Source of the DNA: Phorcus lineatus
Taxonomy: Eukaryota > Mollusca > Gastropoda > Trochida > Trochidae
Direction: 5' to 3'
Assembly (NCBI GenBank): GCA_921293015.1
Contig: OV121081.1
Coordinates: 5,146,001-5,210,000 of the forward strand
Length of the DNA: 64,000 nt
The translations under genes were made by a program, and so were the position numbers. Of the stretch, positions 35,823 to 46,965 are shown piece by piece (position 1 is the first letter of the stretch; the number at the start of each line of letters is the position of its first letter). The notes under the pieces were generated by a model. The model saw nothing but the letters and a program-made list of their open reading frames with translations. It searched no databases and had not been told where the DNA came from.

Positions 35823-37611
35823 TATTGGTAGAAATAAAAACCAAGAAAATCAACGTCTCGTTTTCTTGTTGAATCTTACGAAGTGTGTGCCTGGTGATTG
35901 TGCTACAATGATATAAGTTTGTAGCATTCACGTACGTTTAGGTCTAATTTCCTGAACAAACACGTCAAATGATTCAATCGACAAACAGTGTTTCAGCTTA
36001 TAAATAAGAATAAAAAAGAAAGAATGACGGCACAAATATTTTTGTGAATTTTTTCACAGCGTTTAACCAGAGGTATTTTTGTTTTATGGGTTAGTAGAGA
36101 CAACCCTGCTTCACCAGCGTATATCAATCGGCAGAGCTCCTTCCAATATCTTGATCTCTTTTAGTATTTAGATGTGAGTATATTTTCTCAAAAAAATATT
36201 AAAGTTTTTTTCTCTCTCCTATTTGCTAATTATCTGTTTATTTCCCAAGTTTTCTTCTTATATTGAACACCAATTGGGTGAAATTAATTCCTAATATTTG
36301 ATTTAATTGCTCTTGTTTCCAACATGATGTCATATAATCTGTATTGTTTTTACCTGCATGAAGGATGACCAGTTAACCAAGTCATACGCAGGGATTTTTT
36401 AAAGGAATTTTTCTGTCAATGTTTTCCTTAATTTAAAATGCGCTAGTATTTATTTTAGTAAGTAAAACCTCATGTGTCTCCTATGTTAGAAATGTCGTTT
36501 ACTCGGATCAAAGGGACGATAATCTTAAACAGAAATGATATTCTTCCCCAAAACTTATTAACAGTCAAGTATTACAGACAATTCCCCGTTCAGAAATACC
36601 CAAGTTCGCAACATGTTGTAGAGAAAACAGAGTTAAGTATGGGTTATTGGGTTAGGATAGGGAAAATAGAGTGAGATAAAGAATTGTATGTTCTTGTAAA
36701 ATGTCTTAACTGTTTTTATGATAACTTGATGAAAAACCTTCCTTTGTATTTATTTAGAAGTGTACCTTTCGCAGACCATTAAGCTAGTCTCAAACACTAA
36801 AATCAGTAAATGTGACACATGTCAGTGATGTGCTATAAAGTTTTGCGTCCCTCTGAAGTTTGTTGAAAATGGAAAGACTTAGACATTGGCCGTAGACATT
36901 ACTGAAGAGCTTCGTAGGATGGATGTTGGCGGTTTAGGAGTTGCAGCTTACAGGGTACTTTTAACATAACATGCCATTACATGGCGAATGCCAATGATTT
37001 TGTACTTAATGTCAATTAATTAATTTTGATCTCAAATTACAACGTCTGTGGTTGATATAAAGTGATTTGCTGTAAAAAAAAATATAAATTTAAAAGTAAC
37101 GATCTAAATAAGGATGAGCAAGTGGTGGTGACAAAGTGGGATGTAATCATGTTAATATCCACTTTCATGTCATTTATGTGTGTATATATGAAAAAAAACA
37201 CAAACCAAGGACAGGACAATGAATGTGCCTTAGACCACCAAGAGTGTCTGACAAAAATAGTTTGAGATACAATGTATAGTGAATGTTTGTACACTTTTGC
37301 CTCATAGGCCTGGATGGTCTTTCAACCTGATTTGGGATTGTTATCAATCTATGTTAAAATGTTTTTTACAGGAAAATAAATCAATCTTCTGTTTTCTTCC
37401 TCATTTAGTTTAGGTGTTTCATATGAGGACTCCATTTAGTTTCTTGTTGTATGCCCAATAAAACTATAATTTGAATATTTTATTTCATTTGGATCATTAG
37501 TATAAGATAAATGATGCTATTTGTTGAAACCATTCATTAACATGCACAGGAATATGCATCTTTTTCGATTTTACAAATCAATGATTAACCTATATTTAAT
37601 AATCTCTTATC

Positions 37612-37895
37612 GTAATTTTGGAGACCTATCTAAAACAGCCAGGAAAACAGTTAGGAGTTGATGGTGTTTGTTGGGTTATATAACTAGTATCGATCGATGT
37701 ATACTGGACGTGATATCTACACCTCTGTGCATTTATAAGGCTGTTTTTAGATTTTCATGTATTTGTCATATATATTTGTCTTTGTCGTGTGGACATGAAA
37801 AGTTAAGATGTTTTGATTTTATATCACCACATATGACATTTAGGTTCGTATCAAAGGTAAATAATATATTATGAAAATCACGGAGTGTCTCTTTA
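37612..37895 (+). repeat. ~285-bp dispersed repeat, copy A
   Basis: Runs from GTAATTTTGGAGAC to CACGGAGTGTCTCTTTA and matches 57522-57790 in reverse. Shared landmarks are AAAACAGCCAGG, AGTTAGGAGTTGAT, GTGATATCTACACC, CATGAAAAG, TTGATTTTATATCACCACAT and AATCACGGAGTG. It is absent from unit 1, so it probably inserted after the duplication. Class unknown; no tRNA head or clear TIR. Confidence 0.72.
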
Positions 37896-39984
37896 ATGCC
37901 ACACTTCTTGAGCTAAAGCTAAAGAACCGACCAACCTTATCCCTTGGTTTTCAGATTTCTGTCCCCCGAATAGTTATAGACGATTTATTTACTGTCAGAT
38001 TTACTGAAACGTTGATAAACTTTAACACAAGATTGTAGGAAAAAGTTGAAATATCATATAGCATTCTCCATCTTAATCCTCATTTTAATTCCTTTTTAGG
38101 CTGAAGTGGAGTTACGCGTAGACCATGTTTTGAAAAGATTATACCGGTTTTTGATGGCAAAATCTTATTTTCAATGGCTCAAACACGGGAACTGTTGAGC
38201 TATACAGAAGTTTTTATATTTTAATGTCACAATATTTATCTCAGCGGTAACTCATTTAAGCAGGGAATATTTTGTGTCGACCATTTATTACTTTCACTCG
38301 GTAAGGCAAAACTAATGGTAATACCTATGATGGGACTTGATATAGCACTTTATGAGAAGAACATGACTTTGGTTATAAAACGATTATAATTAATATCATG
38401 AACTACGGTATCTTGATAGTGCAATGTGGTTTACATCAATGTTTGCAGAGGGTAAATAAGGAAGATAAGAAGACATACCTCCATCTCCAAAAATATACAA
38501 GGAAGGTTTAAAGAATAAAGAAAACCTGTTTTGAATTTCTTTGACCGCGTAAATGAATTCATGACGACCTCATCTTACGCTTATTTACTTCCTCGTGAGA
38601 GGCGTGGCGAGATATGGATGCACAGGTGTGTATTATTATTTGTCTTTATTATGATATAATCGAGGCTGATATACATGACATCATACTTATAATTAGATTA
38701 ATTCGAGTTATCGAAGTGTTTGTTTTAAACTTATTAGATTGTTGATGCAGGTAAAGAAACGAATGAATCGACATTGAGGAATATATTTAGAAATTGAGGA
38801 CAGGTTAAGTTGAGGATAGAGCGGGTGACGGGTAGTCACAGTTTGCTTGATGGACTTGTAATCGTCATGAAAATTAGCTACAATGATGAAATACCAGTGT
38901 ATCTATGTAGGAATAACGGATTATATTATAACTATAATAAAGCTGTTATAAAAACTACATGTTAGAGGTTGGGACTGCTTACTGCAATTTACCATTCAAC
39001 TGTATTGTTCTCTTAACGAAGGTACAGTTTACCATGGCTTTTTTTCTCGTGCATAGGTGGTACGCCTCTTTAACACAAGTGTTCAAGTAACTTATCTTTT
39101 ACTTACTGATCTTTAAAAAATTATAACTGACTCGTTTTCTAAATCACCTTTTAGATTCGTAAAAAAGCTTCCATTTTGGTCAAGGTATTCTCAAATGTTT
39201 TGACGGAATGTGGGATCAAACCAGTGCATGACCTTCTGGCTAACTAATACCCACTGTACTAAATCTGACAAAAGAAGCACATAAAAGCAATCAAATAATT
39301 TTATCTTATATATAGTGACTGAATTGGAATTATACAAATGTGATTGCAACATTCACCAGTTTTAAATTTTAAACGTCTATGCAAATATCGTTTAACATGG
39401 TGAATTTGAATAGCATTCTGTGTTTACACTGATATACTGTTTGCTTTGTGTACGTATGCATTTCAACGTGCGCCACGACTATACTCCGCAGTTAAAACAT
39501 CCAAAATGGTGCAATTCAATTTAGAATTATTAATTGTGGATTGAAAGTATAATATGAATATAAAACCGCGATTGTGATCAAAATCCGGATTTGTCAATAT
39601 ATGTCAGAATATCTCTTAAATGTTCCTTTTCACTTTTGTTGTTGTTCATTAAATGAGCTAAATTGTGAAGTGGCGACAAGTGACAGACATGACTGTTGAC
39701 GTGCATTAATGGGAACACTTGGGACTTGTAATTGAAACATTTTAGGTGTTCGAATTCAAGCATTCCTCAAACTCAGTTATCAACTGTAAGAGAGCAATCT
39801 ATGTTTGATGACATCTTGATCACGATTAAATACTTACGTGTATATATCTTCTGCAATTGAATCTTATACCCTTCTGTGGTCCTACAGTTATAATAAACTT
39901 CTTTAATCATGTAACCAGTCCCACAACGGCAGATACAATCTATGCTGTTATACGCTTGAGAATGACTAACACGGAGTTAAGGAT

Positions 39985-40745
39985 GTTCGCTCCTCAGTCA
40001 CAGTGACAAAACTCAATTAACCTTAAATCATAATGTTCTTATATAGTTAACCAAAATGAAGCGGCAATTTCTAAATTTTGATGATTTCTGATTAAATATT
40101 CATCAAAATTAAGAAACGTAGTATTTTTCTTTTTTGAAATCATTCACAATTATGCTGACTCAGCAATTTTAATTGTAACTATCATTTAAACAAGTTCTAT
40201 AATCTTTTTTTCTCAGAAAGTAGATGTTGTTGAATGAATATGATTTTTACGTATGCGTTCAGGTATATTTTTAGAAAAAGAGTGGGAGAAAGCATGTTTT
40301 TAGTACAAAAATAGCTTGAATGTTGATAATTTAATTGAAATGTTTGAATACATTATGTGCCGTAGCGGCTAAAAACCAACACTACCATATATATTTTATA
40401 CTTTTTTCTGGAAGAAAATAATGTTAACTCAAACATGTTTTCATATTAAAAAAAGTTTAATACAGGAACTAATTTAATTTTAAGATTTCTCAAAAAAGGT
40501 CATCATTTCCCCCATTGACTTCCATGTTAAAACTCTGACTGACATAGGGATCTTTGTCTTAAAATATCTCGAAAAAAACCACACAATCCCCCATTTTCTT
40601 GGGTTGATATTTCAAGTAAATACACTCAACATTTGAAAAAAACAAGTTAGAAAAAAAGTTTAATACTGTCAACAACAGTTTATCTAAAACTGTAGCTATT
40701 CCGTGTCATTAAAATGAACCGACTTACTTATATCTAATTATTCAG
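39985..40745. repeat. ~0.76-kb insertion present only in unit 2
   Basis: Unit 1 passes from GAATGACTGAAAAAGAGTTTAG (26.96 kb) to TGTCATGATGTTC (27.07 kb) with about 90 bp of divergent sequence, whereas unit 2 holds ~0.8 kb of AT-rich sequence. No coding motif or terminal repeat is visible. It is probably a non-autonomous element, but unclassified. Confidence 0.45.
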
Positions 40746-41129
40746 GTATTTAAGACAAATATATGTCATGATGTTCGAGTGTAATTCAAAGTTTGCAATA
40801 ATTATAAAAACGAAATGTTTAGAGCAAAGAAGTAATTCTCATGGCACTGTTTTACTGATTTAAACCTGTAATCTGCATATTCTTGCATAAAAATACCTTT
40901 ACCATTGGAGTTGAAGACAGAATTTGTTAGCTGAGGTTTGACCTAGAAATACGTCAAATAATGGTAATAAGCAAACGAAATTGCGTGCGTCGTTCAGTAA
41001 ACGGTCCCGAAAGAAGCGGGGTAACATTTAATCAATTTAAAACATATCTCATGTACGTGTAGGTATAACCTAACCTTCATAATCCAATTGCAGATTGAGG
41101 AGAGAATGAAGTTGGACTAAAACCCTGAA

Positions 41130-42248
41130 ATGTCGTCTAGTGAGTCAGACTTTCACCGACGGGTGGCGTTACTGATGACACCGGGAATAATCGTTTTGGG
41201 TCTTCTGATGCTTGTCGGATTCTTCGGTAACGTTCTCGTCATTTTCATCTACTGTATAAAACTGAAGAGGAGTCATACCAACGTTTTCATCATCGCACTC
41301 GCCGTCTGTGATGTCATCGTCTGTTCCGTCTGTATTCCTATCGAGATTGTCGTAATGCGATACCTCTATACGTTTAATAGGCCATGGCTGTGTAGAGTCA
41401 TGCGCACCATCGTTATATACTGCGTTGCGTGCTCTATAATTGTGTTGGTAGCTATTGCAGTCGATAGGTACAAACGGATCTGTAAGCCATTTTCCAAACA
41501 GATTACGATCAAATCTGCAAAAATCGTAATCGGAGTCGGTTGTGTCTGGTCTTGTATGGTAGCTGCTCCATCGATGGCCATCCTCGGATCCAAATCTCTA
41601 AACCAGACCAACTTTGTCGGTCACGCATGCGCAACAGACGATTCGATGATCAATACTCCATATCCCGGATTGTACAATGGATTACAGTTACTGATAGCTG
41701 TGTCTGCTATTGTAACTGTAACTGTAATGTACTCTCTCATATATAGAAAGGTGAAAGACCAAATAAAATACAAACGGGGGATTAATCAGAATAGGAAACG
41801 AAATCTGACTGATGCGACATCTAATGTTTCTGAAATAATTGACTCCGGAAATGAGGCTGTAAATCAAAATCAGTCCGACATAGATGATTGTTTCGACGCA
41901 TCCCCGGAGGCTGGAGGCTCACCACAACAAGGAAAAGAGGAAGTTAGTGACACTTCCTGTAAGCCAAGCAAAAATACGGGCTACAGGTCTTACAAAACGA
42001 CGTTTATGATGTTCTTAATAACAGCGGTGTTTATTATAGGTTTCATTCCCCATCTTGCTTTGATGGCGACCAGGGCTGCACAGAACCACACGTTTGAACA
42101 TCTCAGAGGGGCTCCACTTGCTCTTTATAACCTTTTCTTAAGGATCTACTTTATAAATTCCGCTGCAAACCCCATCATTTACAGTTTCCTTAGTGATAAG
42201 TTTCGAAAAGAAGTCAAAGTAATTTTCAAAAGATTTCATCCAAAATAA
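41130..42248 (+). CDS. Rhodopsin-class (class A) GPCR, tandem copy 2
   Basis: A 372-residue paralogue of the receptor at 29113-30231, with about 31 residue differences in my hand alignment (~92% identity). GN in TM1, LAVCD, Cys88/Cys167, DRY, TM6 FIP and NPIIY are all intact, so it should fold as a receptor. Changes concentrate in TM3 (100, 103, 104), the TM4 start (142, 143, 150) and TM5 (189-205), while TM6-TM7 are almost unchanged. The upstream ATG at 41106 is followed after four codons by TAA, making a tiny upstream ORF. The start is therefore ATG 41130, unlike copy 1 where the upstream ATG is in frame. A probable splice acceptor (TTGCAG) ends at 41093, so the 5' UTR is likely split. Confidence 0.92.
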   Translation: MSSSESDFHRRVALLMTPGIIVLGLLMLVGFFGNVLVIFIYCIKLKRSHTNVFIIALAVCDVIVCSVCIPIEIVVMRYLYTFNRPWLCRVMRTIVIYCVACSIIVLVAIAVDRYKRICKPFSKQITIKSAKIVIGVGCVWSCMVAAPSMAILGSKSLNQTNFVGHACATDDSMINTPYPGLYNGLQLLIAVSAIVTVTVMYSLIYRKVKDQIKYKRGINQNRKRNLTDATSNVSEIIDSGNEAVNQNQSDIDDCFDASPEAGGSPQQGKEEVSDTSCKPSKNTGYRSYKTTFMMFLITAVFIIGFIPHLALMATRAAQNHTFEHLRGAPLALYNLFLRIYFINSAANPIIYSFLSDKFRKEVKVIFKRFHPK

Positions 42249-42365
42249 ATCAAACGAGGCCTTTTTTACTTCGAATTTTAAAACTTATTTTTTTGATAAT
42301 TATTGGATATTTTCATGTCTCCTTAAAACAGTTGTGACTGTATTTTAGCCGTTTTCGAGGTAATG

Positions 42366-42502
42366 GATCAAAACCGTGTCAGAGGCTTTGTTTGTGAAGT
42401 ATGCCCGCGGAGGAGGGAAAGGGGAAGGACCGATAGGCCCGCCCCCCTTTCCCGACGCCAAGGGCATACTTCACAAACAAAGCCGAGGACCAGGTTTTGA
42501 TC
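42366..42502. repeat. Foldback inverted repeat after GPCR 2
   Basis: Arms of about 41 bp: GATCAAAACCGTGTCAGAGG...GAAGTATGCCC (42366-42406) and GGGCATACTTC...CCAGGTTTTGATC (42462-42502), with a GC-rich ~55-bp loop. It lies in a 0.7-kb block missing downstream of GPCR 1, so it belongs to a unit-2-specific insertion. Confidence 0.85.
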
Positions 42503-42731
42503 TTACTTATGAACCGATTAAAGATATAATAAAGACATAATTTTGATATTGGGTACTTTTATGGTTTCAATGTATTTACTTCTGGGAGTTCAACTGCTAT
42601 GAAGAGAGCACAACCGCGCCCTGCACGTGCTTTGCGCTCGCAACTCACGCCGTGCACGTGAGCTGCATGCGCTATCTGCCTCGTGAAGTTCATATGATTG
42701 TCACTGTGAAAACTACATCATTGTTCCCTCT

Positions 42732-42802
42732 ATGGCCGAGTTGTCAAAGGCGCCAGTTTAGTAAGCGAATGGTGCAGGGTTCGGCACCAGGCATGCAAAC
42801 CT
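42732..42802 (+). repeat. tRNA-Ser/Leu-like sequence, probably a SINE head
   Basis: ATGGCCGAGTTGTCAAAGGC resembles the D-arm/A-box of Leu or Ser tRNAs, and GGGTTCGGCACC resembles a T-arm/B-box. No matched acceptor stem is seen, so a functional tRNA is unlikely. It lies in the same unit-2-specific insertion as the foldback. Confidence 0.42.
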
Positions 42803-43224
42803 TATATTTGTGATTTGTCAAAAATGGTGATGGTATTTATTCGAAGAAGGACTTTGAATCAAAGTATTTCAAAACGTGTATAATTACCAATCAAAATAAA
42901 TTTCAGATAAATTCTAGAGTAAGCCCCGGGCATTCCTGGAGAAAGCCCTGGGCATTCTTGGAGCACGCCCGGCAAACTGACAAAAGAGGTTTACCCGGTA
43001 AAAGTAGAACCTAATAGAACAATAGAGTGACGTCACTATAGGTTTATTAGTGGTAATCACATCGACAGTAAACATACACACAAGCACAAGCTTGCCTTAT
43101 GAATGTTTTGAATGATGTAGTTAATGTTACATGAAAGTATCTTTTCGTTGGAAATCATTACTATTTCTCGAAGTATTTATCAATGATTTGTTTTAATCAA
43201 AGTTTGTAGAAATCAAGTACGTTT

Positions 43225-45575
43225 ATGTCTAATTTCCTGAAACAAACATTCAATCGACAGACAGTGAAGGTTACTCCCCTACTAAAATTGTGTCACAATT
43301 CCTCAGCAGGCTACCCAGATACGTTGCATGTTGAGGACGGTCGATCAAATGATCCATGCTCCCTCTGTGGGCAGAAGGCAAAGGACATTTTGGTCAATCT
43401 AAGCAAGATCTTCCGTTTTGTAAAGTCTATTGACTGTGTTTCAGCTTATGAATTTAAAAGGGGAGACTGTCGGCTAAAATATTTTTGTGAACTTTACTTA
43501 CGATCTTACTTACGATAACAGATATTGGCGCAGAATTTATCCATTAAAATGAATACATGCATATACGAAGTAAATTTGTCAAGTCAATACATAAATAAAA
43601 TAAAAAGAACTAGTGCAGCTGCTACCTTTTGTTGTTCTTTAAATGCATTGACACATATCAATATTTCGTATATATGAAAGATACACTGATATAGACTAAT
43701 ACATATCGCTTGATACTAAATATGTAATCACGTGTGTTCTTGATTTAGTGTTATTTCCAAAATACCGGAAGTACTTAATGCAAAGTTGCAATTAAAAGGT
43801 ATCTGCAACATTCAGATTATGCGTCAACTCTGATAATAGAAAACCGGCGTTCGTTATTGTCAATGAAAATGCAATGCTTCTACTGTGTATAAAAATAACC
43901 AAGTAAACTCACAGATATACATTTGAAAGGGGTATTTGGTCATTTGTACTTTGTTACATTTTTAAGAACTTAAAGTGTTTTGAAAAGCTGCAAACACTCC
44001 CGGTTCAGTCGTGCACAGCCAATTGTTACGTTTTGTTTATATCTCTTTTGACAACGATCGCGTTTACTTCTTTATTTTTGTAAAGAACAACTAGTTTGTT
44101 GTGTCGATAAAAAGCGAAAGTGACCGGGATTAACCAACAAAACGATTTTTAAAAAATTACTTCAAAGTTTTATATCTACATACTTATACTTATTCATCGT
44201 AAAAGTATCAAATGCCTACGTAATAAGTCACACTAATGATACAGGATTCTCATGCGATTGAAGACATCGACAGTTGTCTAAACGATCACGCACGTGATCT
44301 TGAGAGACGAATGGATTAGGTCTATTCGAACTTAAACTGATAAATGAATAAATAACAGTATAATGAGGGCAAATGTGGCTCTCTTTATACAGATTGATTC
44401 CTGACATTCCAATCGAGTTATTGTATGAACTTTGTTATAACAATTCAAATTTGAAGCAATGGATATTTATAAATGCATTTGTTGCGCATGTCAGCTGTGT
44501 CTAAATATAGAATGGGCCTTTACACATCAATGTCGATTAAACTTATTGGTATGGACAGGTTAATGAGTAGTGGATAATGTGTATAATGGTAAGTATATAA
44601 ACAGTTTAGAAATCAGTAAGTTAGTTTATATTTCATTGCATTCAATGTTTCAAAAGATCTTTACTTCTGCCTATCGAGGAAAGTAGGCCGTCAAAACGAA
44701 AATGAAAATACGATGTTACCGTTGCATCGTTAACCAAATAGATATTTAGTTTTAGACAGTGGAACGTATTGTCGTCGTCAACATAGTGGAAGGTGAGCGA
44801 ATATGACATCCCTTCGACTGCAAAGGGAAAGGGAAAGAAGGAATGGTTTATAACGAACTGAACTTAACTGAACTATATTTTACACTCAGGCCGCAAGCAG
44901 CGGCATATGAGGATATACATTACACATATACAAAATGTGAAATAGGGATGACACAAATGATAGGCAAATATATTCATAAAACAAAGATATACATGATGAA
45001 TATGATGGTATTTAAGGTAATAATTCCTAGAGACTTTTTTTTCTTATAAACACTTAAGATAACATTACAGAACAATGTGTATATAACAGTGTTCATTACT
45101 ATGTTAGAGGATAGACAGAATGATGAATAGCTTATGTTATAGCTGATTGGTAAGCATAATACACTTATCTCTAATCATAATCATGGACACATTTTGTAAG
45201 AAATTTAATTTGAATTATATCATTTGAGGTCCAACGTTGAAGTTAATGACAGATCAATAGATGAGAAACACTCGTCACTCAGAATGTGATCAGACGTAAC
45301 ACTGTCATACTGGGGGGATCAGTTTATCTTCAACAGTAAAAACCCTGTCCTTGTCCGGGCTTGTGCTTTTACACCTAGCGTGGTCCAATTACACCATTAT
45401 TAAAACTCACCAAGATTTATCAGGGTAAGGATGTTACCTATATATCCTTGCATGGAAACTACTCAAATCTAGCGTTTAACATAAAATACTCATTGTTTTA
45501 TGGGTAAGTAGAGACAGCCCTGCTTCACCCGCGTATTTCAATCGGCAGAGCTCCTTCCAATATCATGATCTCTTT
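43225..45575. other. Distal unit 2, no supported gene
   Basis: Collinear in part with 35.93-36.16 kb of unit 1. The ~150-bp block 43276-43430 is inserted relative to unit 1 and gives a chance 97-codon frame. The remainder has no recognisable coding sequence. Confidence 0.4.
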
Positions 45576-46197
45576 CAGGCTTTATGCCTTGCATCTCTAT
45601 ATATGTTACCCGCAGATGAATCGACTCGCATCCAGCGATATCGGCATAACCCAGTAGACAAATCGTTGAGTTCGAGGTATAATTGGCAATGTGATTTTTT
45701 ACAGCTCGTCTTTCTCAGTCATCAAACATCAAACAAAGTTAGCAATAAGAGCAAAAGTTGAAGGGGATACTCTGATACTAGATTTATGTCCACCTGATGC
45801 AGATCTCAGTATGAGGTATCAAATTTACAGTGTGTGTACATAGTGCGCAAAATTAGAGCTATACCAGCCATGCGATACTTTATTGGTTCATTTTCCACAC
45901 ATTGATGTCCCAAGGATTTCATTTGTACCATGTTACCTGAACGCTCTGTAATGGTGATAATACAAGGGTAACTGACTAACGCCAATGAAGCACATTATAC
46001 CCAGGTACATCAAGTATGTATAACAATGAAAAAGAACACATCTTCAGTGAACATCTCCGAATATACGCAAACAGTAACAGGGAGCTGCGAGTGTGAATAT
46101 GTTTTCTATCTTAGTTGTTCCAGTTATAACTGTGCATTCTGATATGTTACTATTATGATAAACTGCTTATCATACAATTTTATTTCAAAATTTTCTC

Positions 46198-46565
46198 ACT
46201 CACTTACCAAGCTGTTCACGGGATTGGGCCGGCATATTTGAGTGACCTGACTATCCCATACTGCCCATCTAGAACTCTACGTTCCAGTCAACAACATCTG
46301 CTTCGTGTACCGGCCACCAAACTTAAAACTTTTAAGTAGATCTTTTGCAGCTTCATCTACTATTCTTTGGAACTACTTGAAGCCCTCAAAATGAGTCCAT
46401 CTCTCGACTGCTTCAAATCAAACCTAAAAACACATATTTTTAACCAGTGCACTTAAAAAATGACCTCAACAGCTAGCCTCTGTAACATACTATGAGCCCA
46501 TGCGCTTTGAACATACTTTAACGGCGTGGATACCGCGCAATATAAATGATATTATTATTTCTTAT
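46198..46565 (+). mobile_element. LINE 3' fragment (CR1/L2-like tail)
   Basis: Reading the plus strand from about 46200 with one stop and a frame change gives a LINE C-terminus: VHGIGPAYLSDLTIPYCPSR, TLRSSQQHLLRVPATKLKTF, then SPSLDCFKSNLKTHIF. This SRTLRSS...LRVP...K and SLDxFKSxLKTH pattern is common at the end of animal CR1/L2-type RT proteins. It is followed by ACCGCGCAATATAAATGATATTATTATT, a usual LINE 3' end with short A/T-rich repeats. It is 5'-truncated and lies 400 bp before the start of the next gene. Confidence 0.8.
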
Positions 46566-46965
46566 TATTAAATATTAAGTAATAAGTCAATGAAGATTTT
46601 CTCCCAATAGAGGTAACCCCGTCATTAATTCCTATACTTGACTGCGCTACCTCTGTTCGGAGAGAATGGTATACGAAGGGCTTTATAGGTTTTCTTTCCG
46701 TATGGTTAGTCCATCAAGTCACTGTAACTTCTCAGATTGATTAGTTTCTACTAGGTTAACTTCTTATCAGGAAAATATTTAGTGGAAGGTAAAAGCAGAC
46801 TTCATGTGCTTTCAAGCCTATTAACTCCGAAATGTAATATGATAATTAACATGTAATATGGAGGACTTTTTATGTTTTCTAACCTGTTATTTTCGACATA
46901 TCACTATACATTCTCAGACTGTAGATAATATCCTCCTCTCCAAATCTCCCCAGTAACCATACGTG

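Larger units (their letters stand above)
21022..36161. repeat. Tandem segmental duplication, unit 1
   Basis: Unit 1 aligns collinearly with unit 2 (36168-45575). Matching anchors (unit 1 / unit 2): 21024/36171 GATGTRAGTATAT; 21650/36437 GCGCTAGTATTTATTTTA; 22370/36857 GTTTGTTGAAAATGGAAAG; 24140/38415 TAGTGCAATGTGGTTTA; 24660/38822 GGGTAGTCACA; the GPCR genes; 30340/43055 AATCACATCGACA; 36118/45533 CAATCGGCAGAGCTCCTTCC. Segments found only in unit 1 include about 22.57-23.52, 25.02-26.45, 27.33-28.98 and 30.48-35.88 kb. Confidence 0.88.
36168..45575. repeat. Tandem segmental duplication, unit 2
   Basis: Collinear with unit 1 (21022-36161); anchors are given there. It starts directly after unit 1 ends, so the junction near 36.165 kb is the head-to-tail breakpoint. 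The end near 45575 follows from the shared CAATCGGCAGAGCTCCTTCC and GATCTCTTT. Segments only in unit 2 include about 37.6-37.9, 39.98-40.75, 42.3-43.05 and 43.28-43.43 kb. Confidence 0.88.

Noticed and set aside
43225-43518. 97-codon ORF with CSLCGQK as a possible zinc finger
   Set aside because: It spans an insertion boundary relative to unit 1; only one Cys pair and no conserved pattern.
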